Positions 7,285-17,445 of a stretch of DNA of 64,000 bases are shown here, in pieces (the first letter of the stretch is position 1; each line of letters starts with the position of its first letter). Position numbers and translations under genes: made by a program. The DNA is from Mycobacterium rhizamassiliense (GTDB taxonomy: Bacteria; Actinomycetota; Actinomycetes; Mycobacteriales; Mycobacteriaceae), in contig NZ_LT721901.1 in NCBI RefSeq assembly GCF_900157375.1, positions 5,951,471 through 6,015,470 of the forward strand, in the 5' to 3' direction. The notes beneath the pieces were generated by a model that was not told the DNA's origin, made no database searches, and was given only the letters and a program-made list of their open reading frames with translations.

Positions 7285-7632
7285 GTGCCAGCACAGACGT
7301 CGCAGCTTCTCATCGAGCATTGCGCTGATTGCGACCGCTGGGTGCATCCCGCGGCGGCGCAGTGCCGCGACTGCGGCAGCCCACTGGTCGCGCGGCCGGT
7401 GTCCGGGCAGGGCACGGTGTTCACCTACACGGTCAATCACCACCCGTACAACCCGGAGATCCCGGTCCCCTACGTGATCGCGATCGTGGAGCTCGTGGAA
7501 CAAAGCGGGCTGCGCGTGGCCGCCAATATCGTTGACTGCGAACCGGATTCCGTGACGTCCGGGATGGCCGTAAGCATCCGGCCGGAAAAGGGCGCCGGCG
7601 GGGCGCCGTTATTCGGGCCCGCCGCTAGCTGA
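7285..7632 (+). CDS. DUF35 OB-fold/zinc-ribbon protein
   Basis: 115 residues with a GTG start. The N-terminal rubredoxin-like zinc ribbon is CADC-x10-CRDC, reading CADCDRWVHPAAAQCRDC. The OB-fold part (GQGTVFTYTVNHHPYNPEIP, YVIAIVELVEQSGLRV) is typical of DUF35 proteins that partner thiolase-like or aldolase enzymes and channel acyl-CoA. The divergent SCP-x-like gene at 6033-7226 is the obvious partner. The GTG was chosen because the zinc ribbon begins soon after it and a -10 box lies 7 nt before it. Its stop codon abuts the stop codon of the convergent methyltransferase gene (TGATCA). Confidence 0.85.
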   Translation: MPAQTSQLLIEHCADCDRWVHPAAAQCRDCGSPLVARPVSGQGTVFTYTVNHHPYNPEIPVPYVIAIVELVEQSGLRVAANIVDCEPDSVTSGMAVSIRPEKGAGGAPLFGPAAS

Positions 7633-8454
7633 TCAGCGCTTACGCGCGGTAACCAACAGGTACTCCCACTCCATCGCGGACGACCCGGCCAGGTACCTGT
7701 CGCCGAGCGCGGCCAGTTGTGCGTCCAATGCCGCGATCCGGTCGGGCTCGTCGGCGATGCCGCGGTAGGCGGCGATTGTCGGCCCGTAATTCGCTTTGAA
7801 GAAGTCGCGGAACATAGCGCCATCGTCGAAGCGGTCGACTCGTAACGCGCAGCGTTGCGTGGTGAATTCGGTGACGCGCTCTCCGAGTAGGGCCCGCACG
7901 TGATCGGCGTTGCCCCACAGCGCCGGCGGCTGGACACCCGGCGGCGGCGCCGCCACGTATGGCTTCGTCGTCGCGAACATCTCGCCGATGAATCCCTCTG
8001 GCGTCCAGCTGATCAGCCCGATCCGCCCGCCAGGCCGACAGACTCGCACCAACTCGTCGGCCGCACGTTGGTGGTGCGGCGCGAACATCACGCCGACACA
8101 GGACAACACCGCGTCGAACTCGTCGCTGTCCCACGGCAGCGCCTCGGCATTGGCTTGCTGCCAGCGCAAACCGATGCCGCGGGCCCGCGCGCTCGCTTCT
8201 CCGCGCGCCAGCAGGTCAGGGCAGAGATCGCCGGCAACCACGTCGGCTCCGCGCAGCGCGGCCGGAATGGCCACGTTGCCGGTTCCGGCGGCGACGTCGA
8301 GAACACGGTCACCCGTACCGATTCCGCTCGCCGTCACCAGCACCGGGCCAAGCGGTGCCACCACATCGGTCGCCACCGTCGCGTAGTCGCCCAAGGCCCA
8401 CAGGGCGCGATGCTTGGTTTCCAGGCCGCGATCGGTTTCGGTTGCTGCAGTCAT
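7633..8454 (-). CDS. Class I SAM-dependent methyltransferase
   Basis: 273 residues. The Rossmann SAM-binding motif I is VLDVAAGTGNVA (about 50-61), the acidic loop is VVAGDLCPDLL, and post-motifs include EALPWDSDEFDAVLSCVGVM and RVCRPGGRIGLISWTPEG. This is the UbiE/Methyltransf_25 type that methylates small molecules or lipids. AAGGGAG lies 7 nt before the ATG. It is divergent from an HxlR regulator at 8606, which probably controls it. The substrate cannot be read. Confidence 0.85.
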   Translation of the reverse strand: MTAATETDRGLETKHRALWALGDYATVATDVVAPLGPVLVTASGIGTGDRVLDVAAGTGNVAIPAALRGADVVAGDLCPDLLARGEASARARGIGLRWQQANAEALPWDSDEFDAVLSCVGVMFAPHHQRAADELVRVCRPGGRIGLISWTPEGFIGEMFATTKPYVAAPPPGVQPPALWGNADHVRALLGERVTEFTTQRCALRVDRFDDGAMFRDFFKANYGPTIAAYRGIADEPDRIAALDAQLAALGDRYLAGSSAMEWEYLLVTARKR

Positions 8455-8533
8455 GATGACGCTCCCTTCTGGTCGTTGGACACCATCGTCTGTTCGCCGA
8501 TGAATCGATTCCAGTGCCAGATCTGAACCGGGT

Positions 8534-8554
8534 CTAGTTCACAATCTGTACTAG
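8534..8554. promoter_or_regulatory. Inverted repeat in the methyltransferase/HxlR divergent promoter
   Basis: CTAGT (8534-8538) and ACTAG (8550-8554) are perfect 5-bp inverted repeats with an 11-bp spacer in the 151-bp gap between the divergent genes. It is a candidate HxlR site; support is symmetry and position only. Confidence 0.35.
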
Positions 8555-8605
8555 TCAATTGCGCTGCTCGGGCGTCTACTGGACGCAGCGAAATGAGGTG
8601 CGGCA

Positions 8606-9289
8606 ATGCCCGAGAAGTCGAAATATGGCCAGTTTTGCCCGGTGGCCAAGGCGGTGGAATTGCTCGATGAACGCTGGACACTGCTCGTGGTGCGCGAGTT
8701 GCTACGCGGCAGCGCCCATTTCAACGACCTTCGGCGCGGGGTGCCGAAGATGTCGCCTGCGCTGTTGTCGAAGCGGTTGAAGTCGTTGTGCCGGGCCGGT
8801 GTCGTGGAGCGCACCGACAACGACGGTCGCACCTCGTATGCGCTGACAGCGTGCGGCCGGGAACTCGCGCCGGTGATAGACGCGCTCGGCGCGTGGGGAC
8901 TTCGCTGGATGCCGGAGATGGGCGACGACGAGCTCGATCCGCACCTACTGATGTGGGATATCCATCGCTCGATTCCCATCGACGCGTGGCCGCGGGCGCG
9001 CACGGTGGTGGCGTTCCGGCTGAGCGGAGTGGCGACCAAGGCGTCTCGCTGGTGGCTAATGGTGTCCGAAGGAGCCTCGGATGTCTGCGATTTCGACCCT
9101 GGCTACGAGGTGGCCGCAACGGTGGACACCAGCCTGCGCACCCTGATCGAACTGTGGCGTGGCGACGTATCGTGGTCGCGGGCCACGCTCAACGGCGCCG
9201 TGACCATTCAGGGTGGTGCGGACGTTCGCCGGGCGGTCCCGGAATGGATCGGCCAGTCACGGTTGGCGGCCGTTCCGCGGCCGGCGTGA
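8606..9289 (+). CDS. HxlR-type regulator with C-terminal extension
   Basis: 227 residues. Residues 10-100 form an HxlR winged helix: CPVAKAVELLDERWTLLVVR, the recognition region LRRGVPKMSPALLSKRLKSL, and wing GVVERTDNDGRTSYALT. The characteristic N-terminal Cys (C11) is present and may sense redox or an electrophile. The 120-residue C-terminal part (MWDIHRSIPIDAW, VAFRLSGVATKASRWWLM, AVTIQGGADVRRAVPEWIG) resembles the SCP2-like sterol-carrier extension found on some of these regulators. It probably controls itself and the divergent methyltransferase. The IS481 element sits just after its stop codon. Confidence 0.85.
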   Translation: MPEKSKYGQFCPVAKAVELLDERWTLLVVRELLRGSAHFNDLRRGVPKMSPALLSKRLKSLCRAGVVERTDNDGRTSYALTACGRELAPVIDALGAWGLRWMPEMGDDELDPHLLMWDIHRSIPIDAWPRARTVVAFRLSGVATKASRWWLMVSEGASDVCDFDPGYEVAATVDTSLRTLIELWRGDVSWSRATLNGAVTIQGGADVRRAVPEWIGQSRLAAVPRPA

Positions 9290-9295
9290 CGCGGG

Positions 9296-10294
9296 CTAGT
9301 TGTGATGTCCAGGGAGGTTGGTCAGTCGGGTGACCGGTGGCTGGCCTCCGAGGGCGGAGTGGGCTCGGTGGTGATTGTAGGAGTGCAGCCAGCCGGGTAG
9401 AGCGTCGTTGCGGTGTTCGGTTGATTCGTAGAGTCGGGCGTAGGCCCAGCCGTCGGCAAGAGTGCGGTGGAATCGCTCGACTTTGCCGTTCGTCTGGGGC
9501 CGGTAGGCGCGGGTTCGCTTGGCGGTGATGCCCAATTCGGTGCAGGCGTCACGCCAGGCGTAGGACCGGTAGGCCGAGCCGTTGTCGGACAAGACCCTTT
9601 CGACGGTGACCCCATGATCGGCAAACCACGCGATGGCACGTCGGAGCACGCCGATGGCGGTGGAGGCTTTTTCATCGGTGCATATTTCGGCGTATGCCAC
9701 GCGGGAATGATCGTCGATGACGGTGTGTAAGAACGCTATTCCGATTCTGGGTTGATATCGCTTGTTGCGTTCGCCGGTGCGGCGGGCGGTCTGGCGGGCG
9801 TTGCGTCTGCTTTGTTGGCGACTCATGAACTTGTGACCCCCACCGTCGGGGATGTTGGCGAACTTGGTGACATCGACATGGATCAATGAACCCGGATAGG
9901 CATGCTCGTAGCGGCGCAGCGGTTCGCCGGTGACGCGATCGATGTGCGAGAGCCGGTTGATTCGGCAGCGGGTCAGCACGGCGTGCACGGTCGAGGCCGC
10001 CATGCCGAGTTGACCAGCGATCTGAACTGGCCCCAGTCGCTTGCGCCACCGTAGTTTCACGATTCGCCGCATCAGCTGAACATTGGTTTTGGTCGGGCTG
10101 CGATGCGGCCTTGAACTGCGGTCGAGCATGCCGGCAGGCCCCTCGGTGCGGTATCGGACGGCCCACTTTTTGGCCGTTCGTTCCGCGACCATGAACATCT
10201 TGGCCGCTGCGGCGTAGGTCCAACCCTGCTCGACGACGAGCTGGGCAAGCCTCAAACGGGCGCGCGGGGTCAATGCAGCGTTAACGTGGGACAC
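9296..10294 (-). CDS. IS481-family transposase
   Basis: 332 residues. The GTG at 10294 is preferred because AGGAGG lies 5 nt upstream. The N-terminal helix-turn-helix region (ARLRLAQLVVEQGWTYAAAA) precedes a DDE catalytic core: HVDVTKF, VIDDHSRVAYAE, LSDNGSAYRS and PQTNGKVERFHRTL, with the acidic residues intact, then NHHRAHSALGGQPP. The stop codon TAG is not in the element: it is formed by the CTAG of the flanking target duplication. The gene looks functional. A second copy with an identical left end starts at 63869. Confidence 0.95.
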   Translation of the reverse strand: MSHVNAALTPRARLRLAQLVVEQGWTYAAAAKMFMVAERTAKKWAVRYRTEGPAGMLDRSSRPHRSPTKTNVQLMRRIVKLRWRKRLGPVQIAGQLGMAASTVHAVLTRCRINRLSHIDRVTGEPLRRYEHAYPGSLIHVDVTKFANIPDGGGHKFMSRQQSRRNARQTARRTGERNKRYQPRIGIAFLHTVIDDHSRVAYAEICTDEKASTAIGVLRRAIAWFADHGVTVERVLSDNGSAYRSYAWRDACTELGITAKRTRAYRPQTNGKVERFHRTLADGWAYARLYESTEHRNDALPGWLHSYNHHRAHSALGGQPPVTRLTNLPGHHN

Positions 10295-10409
10295 GAAGGC
10301 CTCCTGGTTGGTGAAGCGGTTTCTAGACAGCTCCACTTCACAACCGGAGGCCTTCACCTGTCACACAGGCTCACCGACACCGAACGGGACAACCTCCCTG
10401 GACATCACA
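9301..10409 (-). mobile_element. Complete IS481-type insertion sequence, copy 1
   Basis: The 1109-bp element has perfect 20-bp terminal inverted repeats, TGTGATGTCCAGGGAGGTTG at 9301-9320 and its complement at 10390-10409. It is flanked by a 6-bp direct repeat GCTAGT (9295-9300 and 10410-10415). The target matches NCTAGN, the consensus reported for IS481 of Bordetella. The right duplication contains the TAG stop codon of fadE22, so the element landed exactly at the end of that gene without damaging it. Confidence 0.93.
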
Positions 10410-10410
10410 G

Positions 10411-12588
10411 CTAGTTGATCAGCGGGTCGCGCGGCATCCCGAGAATCCGCTCGGCGATCTGATTGCGGGTGACCTCCGAGGTGCCGCCGGCGATCGACAT
10501 GCCGCGCGCACCCATGATCATGCGGCCCGCCATGGCGCCGGGCCCATCGGTCAGCGCGACGTCGGGACCCAGTAGCGCCGCCGAGATCGCGGCCCCGTCC
10601 ACCATGTGTTCGGCCAGCTTGAGCTTGGTGACGTTGCCTTCCGGACCCGGCCCCGCCCCTTCGATGCTGCGCGCGGCGCGACGCAGGTTCAGCAGCCGCA
10701 GCGCGTGGTCGTCGGTCAGGTAGTTACCGACGCGAATCTTGGCTCCCGCCAACCGATCTGAGTGCTGCTGGGCGAGTTCGATCAGCTTGTCCGCCAGTCC
10801 CTCGTAGAACGAGCCGCTGCCGCCGATGCTGACGCGCTCGTTGCCGAGCGTCGCGCGGGCCACCGTCCACCCGGTGTTCGGCGCGCCCACGACGTCTTCG
10901 TCGGGAACGAACAGGTCGTTGAAGAACACTTCGTTGAAGTCCGAGTCGCCGGTGATCTGGCGCAGCGGCCGGACCTCGACCTCGGGCGCCTTCATGTCGA
11001 CGATCACCGTGGTGATGCCGCCGTGCTTGGACGCCTCGGGATCGGTGCGCACGGTGGCCAACCCGCGAGCGCAGTAGTGTGCCCCGCTGGTCCACACCTT
11101 CTGCCCGTTGATCTTCCAGCCGCCGTCCACCCGGGTGGCGCGGGTCTTCACCGCCGCCGCGTCCGATCCCGCGTCCGGCTCGGAGAACAGCTGGCACCAG
11201 ATCTCGTCCTTGCGCAGCGCCTTCTCCACGAATCTTTCGATCTGCCACGGTGTTCCGTGCTGGATGAGGGTGAGGATCACCCACCCGGTGATCCCGTAGT
11301 CGGGGCGCTTGATGCCGGCCGCCCGGAATTCTTCTTCGATCACCAGCTGCTCCACCGCGTCGGCGGCGCGCCCCCACGGCTTGGGCCAGTGCGGCATGCC
11401 GTAGCCGGTTTCGATCAGCTTGTCGCGCTGCGGCTGCTTGTCCAGCGCCGCGATCTCGGCGGCGTCGGCGTGAACCCGGGCACGCAATTCTTCGGCCTCG
11501 GGCGGCAGGTCCAGGCTGTTTTCCCGGATCCCACCCGCGGCGGTGCGATCGAAGACGTCGGCCGCCGGCGCGTCGCCGCCGAACAGGGCCGAGGTCACCA
11601 AGGATCGGCGCAGATGCAGGTGGGCGTCGTGCTCCCAGGTGAAGCCGATTCCGCCGTGCACCTGGATGTTGAGTTCGGAATTGCGCGCATACGCCGAGAA
11701 GGCCAGCGCCGCAGCGACTCCGGCGACCAGGCGGAACTGCTCCTCGTCTTCGGAGGCCGCGCGCGAGGCGTCCCACACCGCGGCTGTCGCCGACTCCGAC
11801 GCCACCAGCATGTTGGCGCAATGATGCTTCACGGCTTGGAAAGTGGCGATGGTGCGGCCGAATTGCTGGCGCACCTTTGCGTATTCGACGGCGGCCTCGA
11901 CGCAGTCCGTTGCCCCGCCCACCGCCTCGGCGGCCAGCAGCGTCCGGGCCCGGGCCAGCGCCGAGGACCGCGCCCCCGGCACAATGTCGTCGGAACTGAC
12001 GCTGACGTTCTCGAGACGGACGCGTCCGGAACGACGGGTCGGGTCCAGGTTTCCTGGCACCTCGACCGACACCCCGGCGCGGTCACGTTCCAGCAGCAGC
12101 AGGTCATCGCCGGCGGCGACCAGCAGCAGCTCGGCAAGCCCGGCGCCCAGCACAATTCCGGCGTCGCCGCTGGCTGTCAGACCGTCCGAGCCGTCGCTGA
12201 CCTTCACCTGGCCGTCCAGCCCGACGCCCGCGGTGACGGTTCCATCGATCAGGCCGGGCAGCAGCCGCGACTTCTGTTCGCCCACACCGTCTTTAGCGAT
12301 GACAGCCGAGGCGATCACCGTCGGGACGAACGGCCCGGGTGCCACCGCGCGGCCGAGTTCCTCGACCACCACGACGAGTTCGGGCAGCCCGAAGCCGGAG
12401 CCGCCGTGCTCCTCGTCGACGTGCAGTCCGAGCCAGCCGAGTTCGACGATGTCGGGCCAGAAGGTGGGCCGACCCTCTTCCGGGCTGTCCAGCAGCGATC
12501 GCGCCGCCGCGCGGGCTTTCTGGGAAGTCAGGAAGGCGCGGGCTACTTCGGCGAGCTCGCGGTGATCGTCGGTCAGTGCGATACCCAT
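10411..12588 (-). CDS. fadE22: Double-domain acyl-CoA dehydrogenase FadE22
   Basis: 725 residues, matching the roughly 720 of M. tuberculosis FadE22. Two acyl-CoA dehydrogenase units are fused: residues 1-360 (GWLGLHVDEEHGGSGFGLPE, then VHGGIGFTWEHDAHLHLRR) and residues about 385-725 (GRAADAVEQLVIEEEFRAAG, SEPDAGSDAAAVKTRATRV, INGQKVWTSGAHYC, GGTSEVTRNQIAERILG). The C-terminal half keeps the FAD/substrate motifs of active enzymes; the N-terminal half may be structural. It should act in beta-oxidation of an unusual acyl-CoA. The stop codon TAG lies in the IS481 target duplication, so any downstream co-transcription is now interrupted. Confidence 0.9.
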   Translation of the reverse strand: MGIALTDDHRELAEVARAFLTSQKARAAARSLLDSPEEGRPTFWPDIVELGWLGLHVDEEHGGSGFGLPELVVVVEELGRAVAPGPFVPTVIASAVIAKDGVGEQKSRLLPGLIDGTVTAGVGLDGQVKVSDGSDGLTASGDAGIVLGAGLAELLLVAAGDDLLLLERDRAGVSVEVPGNLDPTRRSGRVRLENVSVSSDDIVPGARSSALARARTLLAAEAVGGATDCVEAAVEYAKVRQQFGRTIATFQAVKHHCANMLVASESATAAVWDASRAASEDEEQFRLVAGVAAALAFSAYARNSELNIQVHGGIGFTWEHDAHLHLRRSLVTSALFGGDAPAADVFDRTAAGGIRENSLDLPPEAEELRARVHADAAEIAALDKQPQRDKLIETGYGMPHWPKPWGRAADAVEQLVIEEEFRAAGIKRPDYGITGWVILTLIQHGTPWQIERFVEKALRKDEIWCQLFSEPDAGSDAAAVKTRATRVDGGWKINGQKVWTSGAHYCARGLATVRTDPEASKHGGITTVIVDMKAPEVEVRPLRQITGDSDFNEVFFNDLFVPDEDVVGAPNTGWTVARATLGNERVSIGGSGSFYEGLADKLIELAQQHSDRLAGAKIRVGNYLTDDHALRLLNLRRAARSIEGAGPGPEGNVTKLKLAEHMVDGAAISAALLGPDVALTDGPGAMAGRMIMGARGMSIAGGTSEVTRNQIAERILGMPRDPLIN

Positions 12589-12653
12589 GACGGCCTCCTC
12601 GCGGCGGTTTGGCCCCCCGCGTCGCGAAGAAGCGCGGTCGGGGTGGTTAGCCT

Positions 12654-12678
12654 GCCCCGCTCCGAGGGGGAGCGGGGC
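12654..12678. terminator. Strong hairpin between fadE22 and the SDR gene
   Basis: GCCCCGCTCC (12654-12663) and GGAGCGGGGC (12669-12678) make a perfect 10-bp stem with a 5-nt loop. It should end transcripts from the upstream minus-strand SDR gene before they reach fadE22. Confidence 0.6.
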
Positions 12679-12727
12679 GGCTGCCTAAAGAGTGTACTTA
12701 ATGCCGCGAGCGCACTTTCGGGGGTGC

Positions 12728-13495
12728 CTACTTGGGCGCGAACCGCTGTCCGGCGTCCAGCCGCAGGCACTGGCCGTTGAGCATCGGGTTGTCCACGATC
12801 GCGGCCGCCAGCTTGGCGTACTCCTCGGGCCGGCCGAGCCGCTTCGGGAAGGCCGCGTCCTTGGTCAGCTGCGTCGCGAATTCGTCCGGGATGCCCTTGG
12901 TCAGGCCCGTCGCGAACAGGCTCGGGGCGATGCCCAGCACCCGGATGCCGACGGAGCCCAGGTCGCGGGCCATCGTCAGGCACATGCCGGCGATTCCCGC
13001 CTTGGCCGCGGTGTAGGCGACCTGCCCGATCTGGCCTTCGAAGGCCGCGATCGAGGCGGTGTTGATGATGACGCCGCGCTCCCCGGTCTCGGGGTCTTCC
13101 GGCTCGTTCTTGGCCATGTGCGCGGCCGCCAGCCGGCTGATGTTGAAGGTGGCGATCAGGTTGAGGTCGATCACGGACTGGAAGGCCGCCAGGTCGTGCG
13201 GGCCCGTCTTGGTCAGCGTCCGCTGCGCGATGCCGCCGCCGGCGGTGGTGATGATGACGTGCAGACCACCGAGCTTGTCGACCGCGGCCTGCAGCGTCTG
13301 CTCGGTGCCTGCGTAGTCCGTGACGTCAACCGGGTAGAACGTGCCGCCGATACCCTCTGCAACGTCCTTGCCGTCGGAACCCTCGCGATCGAGCACCGCG
13401 ACGTCGGCGCCGCGTTCGTGCAGCAGCTCGGCGCTGGCCCGACCCATCCCCGACGCGCCGCCGATCACGACGACCTTCTTCCCGTTGATCTCCAT
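12728..13495 (-). CDS. Short-chain dehydrogenase, HSD17B10/3-hydroxyacyl-CoA type
   Basis: 255 residues. The cofactor motif is VVVIGGASGMGRA (8-20) with an acidic residue after beta-2 (VLDRE), favouring NAD. The catalytic triad is S148, Y161, K165 (NTASIAAFEGQIGQVAYTAAK). The long insert NEPEDPETGERGVIINTAS is typical of type-2 3-hydroxyacyl-CoA dehydrogenases. It likely oxidises the 3-hydroxyacyl-CoA product of a beta-oxidation cycle, consistent with the fadE22 neighbour. It is divergent from ligB, with a palindrome between them. Confidence 0.85.
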   Translation of the reverse strand: MEINGKKVVVIGGASGMGRASAELLHERGADVAVLDREGSDGKDVAEGIGGTFYPVDVTDYAGTEQTLQAAVDKLGGLHVIITTAGGGIAQRTLTKTGPHDLAAFQSVIDLNLIATFNISRLAAAHMAKNEPEDPETGERGVIINTASIAAFEGQIGQVAYTAAKAGIAGMCLTMARDLGSVGIRVLGIAPSLFATGLTKGIPDEFATQLTKDAAFPKRLGRPEEYAKLAAAIVDNPMLNGQCLRLDAGQRFAPK

Positions 13496-13526
13496 CCGGA
13501 CCTCCTTGTCAGAATCCCTGTGAACT

Positions 13527-13536
13527 GTAACGTTAC
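13527..13536. promoter_or_regulatory. GTAACGTTAC palindrome between SDR gene and ligB
   Basis: A perfect 10-bp palindrome lies 32 bp before the SDR start and 62 bp before the chosen ligB start. It could be an operator for the SDR gene; no regulator for it is encoded next to it. Confidence 0.35.
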
Positions 13537-13597
13537 GTAGGCACGCTAGCGGGTCCGTTTCCAGAGCTTGTCACCGAGCCATGCCAAGCTCGAAACC

Positions 13598-15127
13598 GTG
13601 CTCCTTCTCGACGTGGCAAACACGTCGCTCACCGTCCGCGATACCTCGTCGCGCCTGACCAAGGTCGCCCACATCGGCGAGCTGTTGGGCCGCGCCGCCC
13701 CCGAGCCGGAAGCGGTGGCCACCGTTGTGTCGTGGCTCTCCGGCGAGCTGCGGCAACGCCAGATCGGGGTCGGCTGGGCGTCGTTGCGGTCGCGGCCATC
13801 GCCTGCGGCGCAGCCGACGCTGACGGTCGCCGGTGTCGACGCCACCTTCTCCGAGATCGGCGCCGTATCGGGCAAGGGATCCCAAGCCCGCCGTGCCGAG
13901 CTCGTCTCCGGGCTGTTCGCCCGGTCCACCGACACCGAGCAGACATTCCTCCTGGGGCTGCTCGGCGGCGAGCTGCGGCAGGGGGCGCTGGCCGGGATCA
14001 TGGCCGACGCGGTCGCCAAGGCCGCTGACATCCCGGCCGCCGCGGTTCAGCGCGCGGCGATGCTCGGCGGCGACCTGCCCGCGGTGGCCGCGGCCGCCCT
14101 GTCCGGTGGAGCGGTCGCGCTGCAGGCGTTCACCCTGCGGGTGGGCCGACCGGTCGGCCCGATGCTGGCCCAGACGGCGAGCAGTGTGGCGGAGGCGCTC
14201 GAAAAGCACGGCGGCACCGCGATTTTCGAGGCGAAGCTGGACGGCGCGCGGGTGCAGATCCATCGGGCCGGCGACGAGGTCACGGTCTACACCCGCAGCC
14301 TCGACGATGTCACCGCCCGGCTGCCCGAGGTGGTGGAGGCGACGCTGGCGCTGCCAGTGCACACCCTCATCGCCGACGGCGAGGCCATCGCCCTGCGGCC
14401 CGACAACAGGCCGCATCGATTCCAGGTCACCGCGTCGCGGTTCGGCCGATCGGTCGACGTGGCCGCGGCCCGTGCGGCACAGCCACTTTCGGTGTTCTTC
14501 TTCGACGTCCTGCACCGCGACGGCGTCGACCTGATCGACGAGCCGGCCAGCGACCGGCTGGCCGCCCTGGACGACTTGGCGCCGCCATCCCAGCGCGTCA
14601 ACCGGCTGCTCACCTCCGACGCCGACGCCGCGTCGGGCTTCCTCGATGCGACGCTGGACGCCGGCCACGAGGGGGTGATGGCCAAGGCGCCCGCCGCGCC
14701 CTACCTCGCGGGCCGCCGCGGCGCCAGCTGGCTGAAGGTCAAGCCCGTGCACACGCTCGACCTGGTGGTGCTGGCCGTGGAGTGGGGCTCGGGGCGACGG
14801 CGCGGGAAGCTGTCCAACATTCATCTGGGCGCCCGCGACCCGGCCAGCGGCGAATTCGTCATGGTGGGAAAGACTTTCAAGGGCATGACCGACGCCATGC
14901 TTCAGTGGCAGACGGCACGCTTCAGCGAACTCGCGGTCGGCGGCACGGACGGCCAAGTCGTGCACCTGCGCCCCGAGCAGGTCGTCGAAATCGCGCTCGA
15001 CGGTGTGCAGAAATCGACGCGCTACCCGGGCGGTGTGGCACTGCGGTTTGCCCGGGTGTTGCGCTACCGCGACGACAAGGGCCCGGCCGAGGCCGACACC
15101 ATCGACAACGTGCGTTCGCTGTACTGA
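13598..15127 (+). CDS. ligB: ATP-dependent DNA ligase LigB
   Basis: 509 residues from the GTG at 13598 (VLLLDVANTSLTV), which fits the 507-residue M. tuberculosis enzyme; an ATG at 13568 would add 10 residues. An N-terminal DNA-binding domain is followed by the adenylation core: motif I EAKLDGARVQIHR with the AMP-accepting Lys at 213, motif III FFFDVLHRDG, motif IV HEGVMAK, motif V WLKVKPVHTLD, and a C-terminal OB fold ending VLRYRDDKGPAEADTID. It seals nicks in duplex DNA using ATP. It is dispensable beside the NAD-dependent LigA in mycobacteria and may serve repair. Confidence 0.93.
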   Translation: MLLLDVANTSLTVRDTSSRLTKVAHIGELLGRAAPEPEAVATVVSWLSGELRQRQIGVGWASLRSRPSPAAQPTLTVAGVDATFSEIGAVSGKGSQARRAELVSGLFARSTDTEQTFLLGLLGGELRQGALAGIMADAVAKAADIPAAAVQRAAMLGGDLPAVAAAALSGGAVALQAFTLRVGRPVGPMLAQTASSVAEALEKHGGTAIFEAKLDGARVQIHRAGDEVTVYTRSLDDVTARLPEVVEATLALPVHTLIADGEAIALRPDNRPHRFQVTASRFGRSVDVAAARAAQPLSVFFFDVLHRDGVDLIDEPASDRLAALDDLAPPSQRVNRLLTSDADAASGFLDATLDAGHEGVMAKAPAAPYLAGRRGASWLKVKPVHTLDLVVLAVEWGSGRRRGKLSNIHLGARDPASGEFVMVGKTFKGMTDAMLQWQTARFSELAVGGTDGQVVHLRPEQVVEIALDGVQKSTRYPGGVALRFARVLRYRDDKGPAEADTIDNVRSLY

Positions 15128-15169
15128 TTGAGCCCGGCGGAAAACCCCTCGTCGTCGTAGGGTTTGTCC

Positions 15170-17419
<2,250 letters not shown>

Positions 17420-17445
17420 GCCGCACCCTCCTAAGATTGTGCGGA

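Noticed and set aside
10762..12780. A 672-codon open frame antisense to fadE22
   Set aside because: It is a mirror frame of a high-GC gene, Arg/Gly/Val-rich with no domain motif; the fadE22 frame has clear acyl-CoA dehydrogenase motifs throughout.
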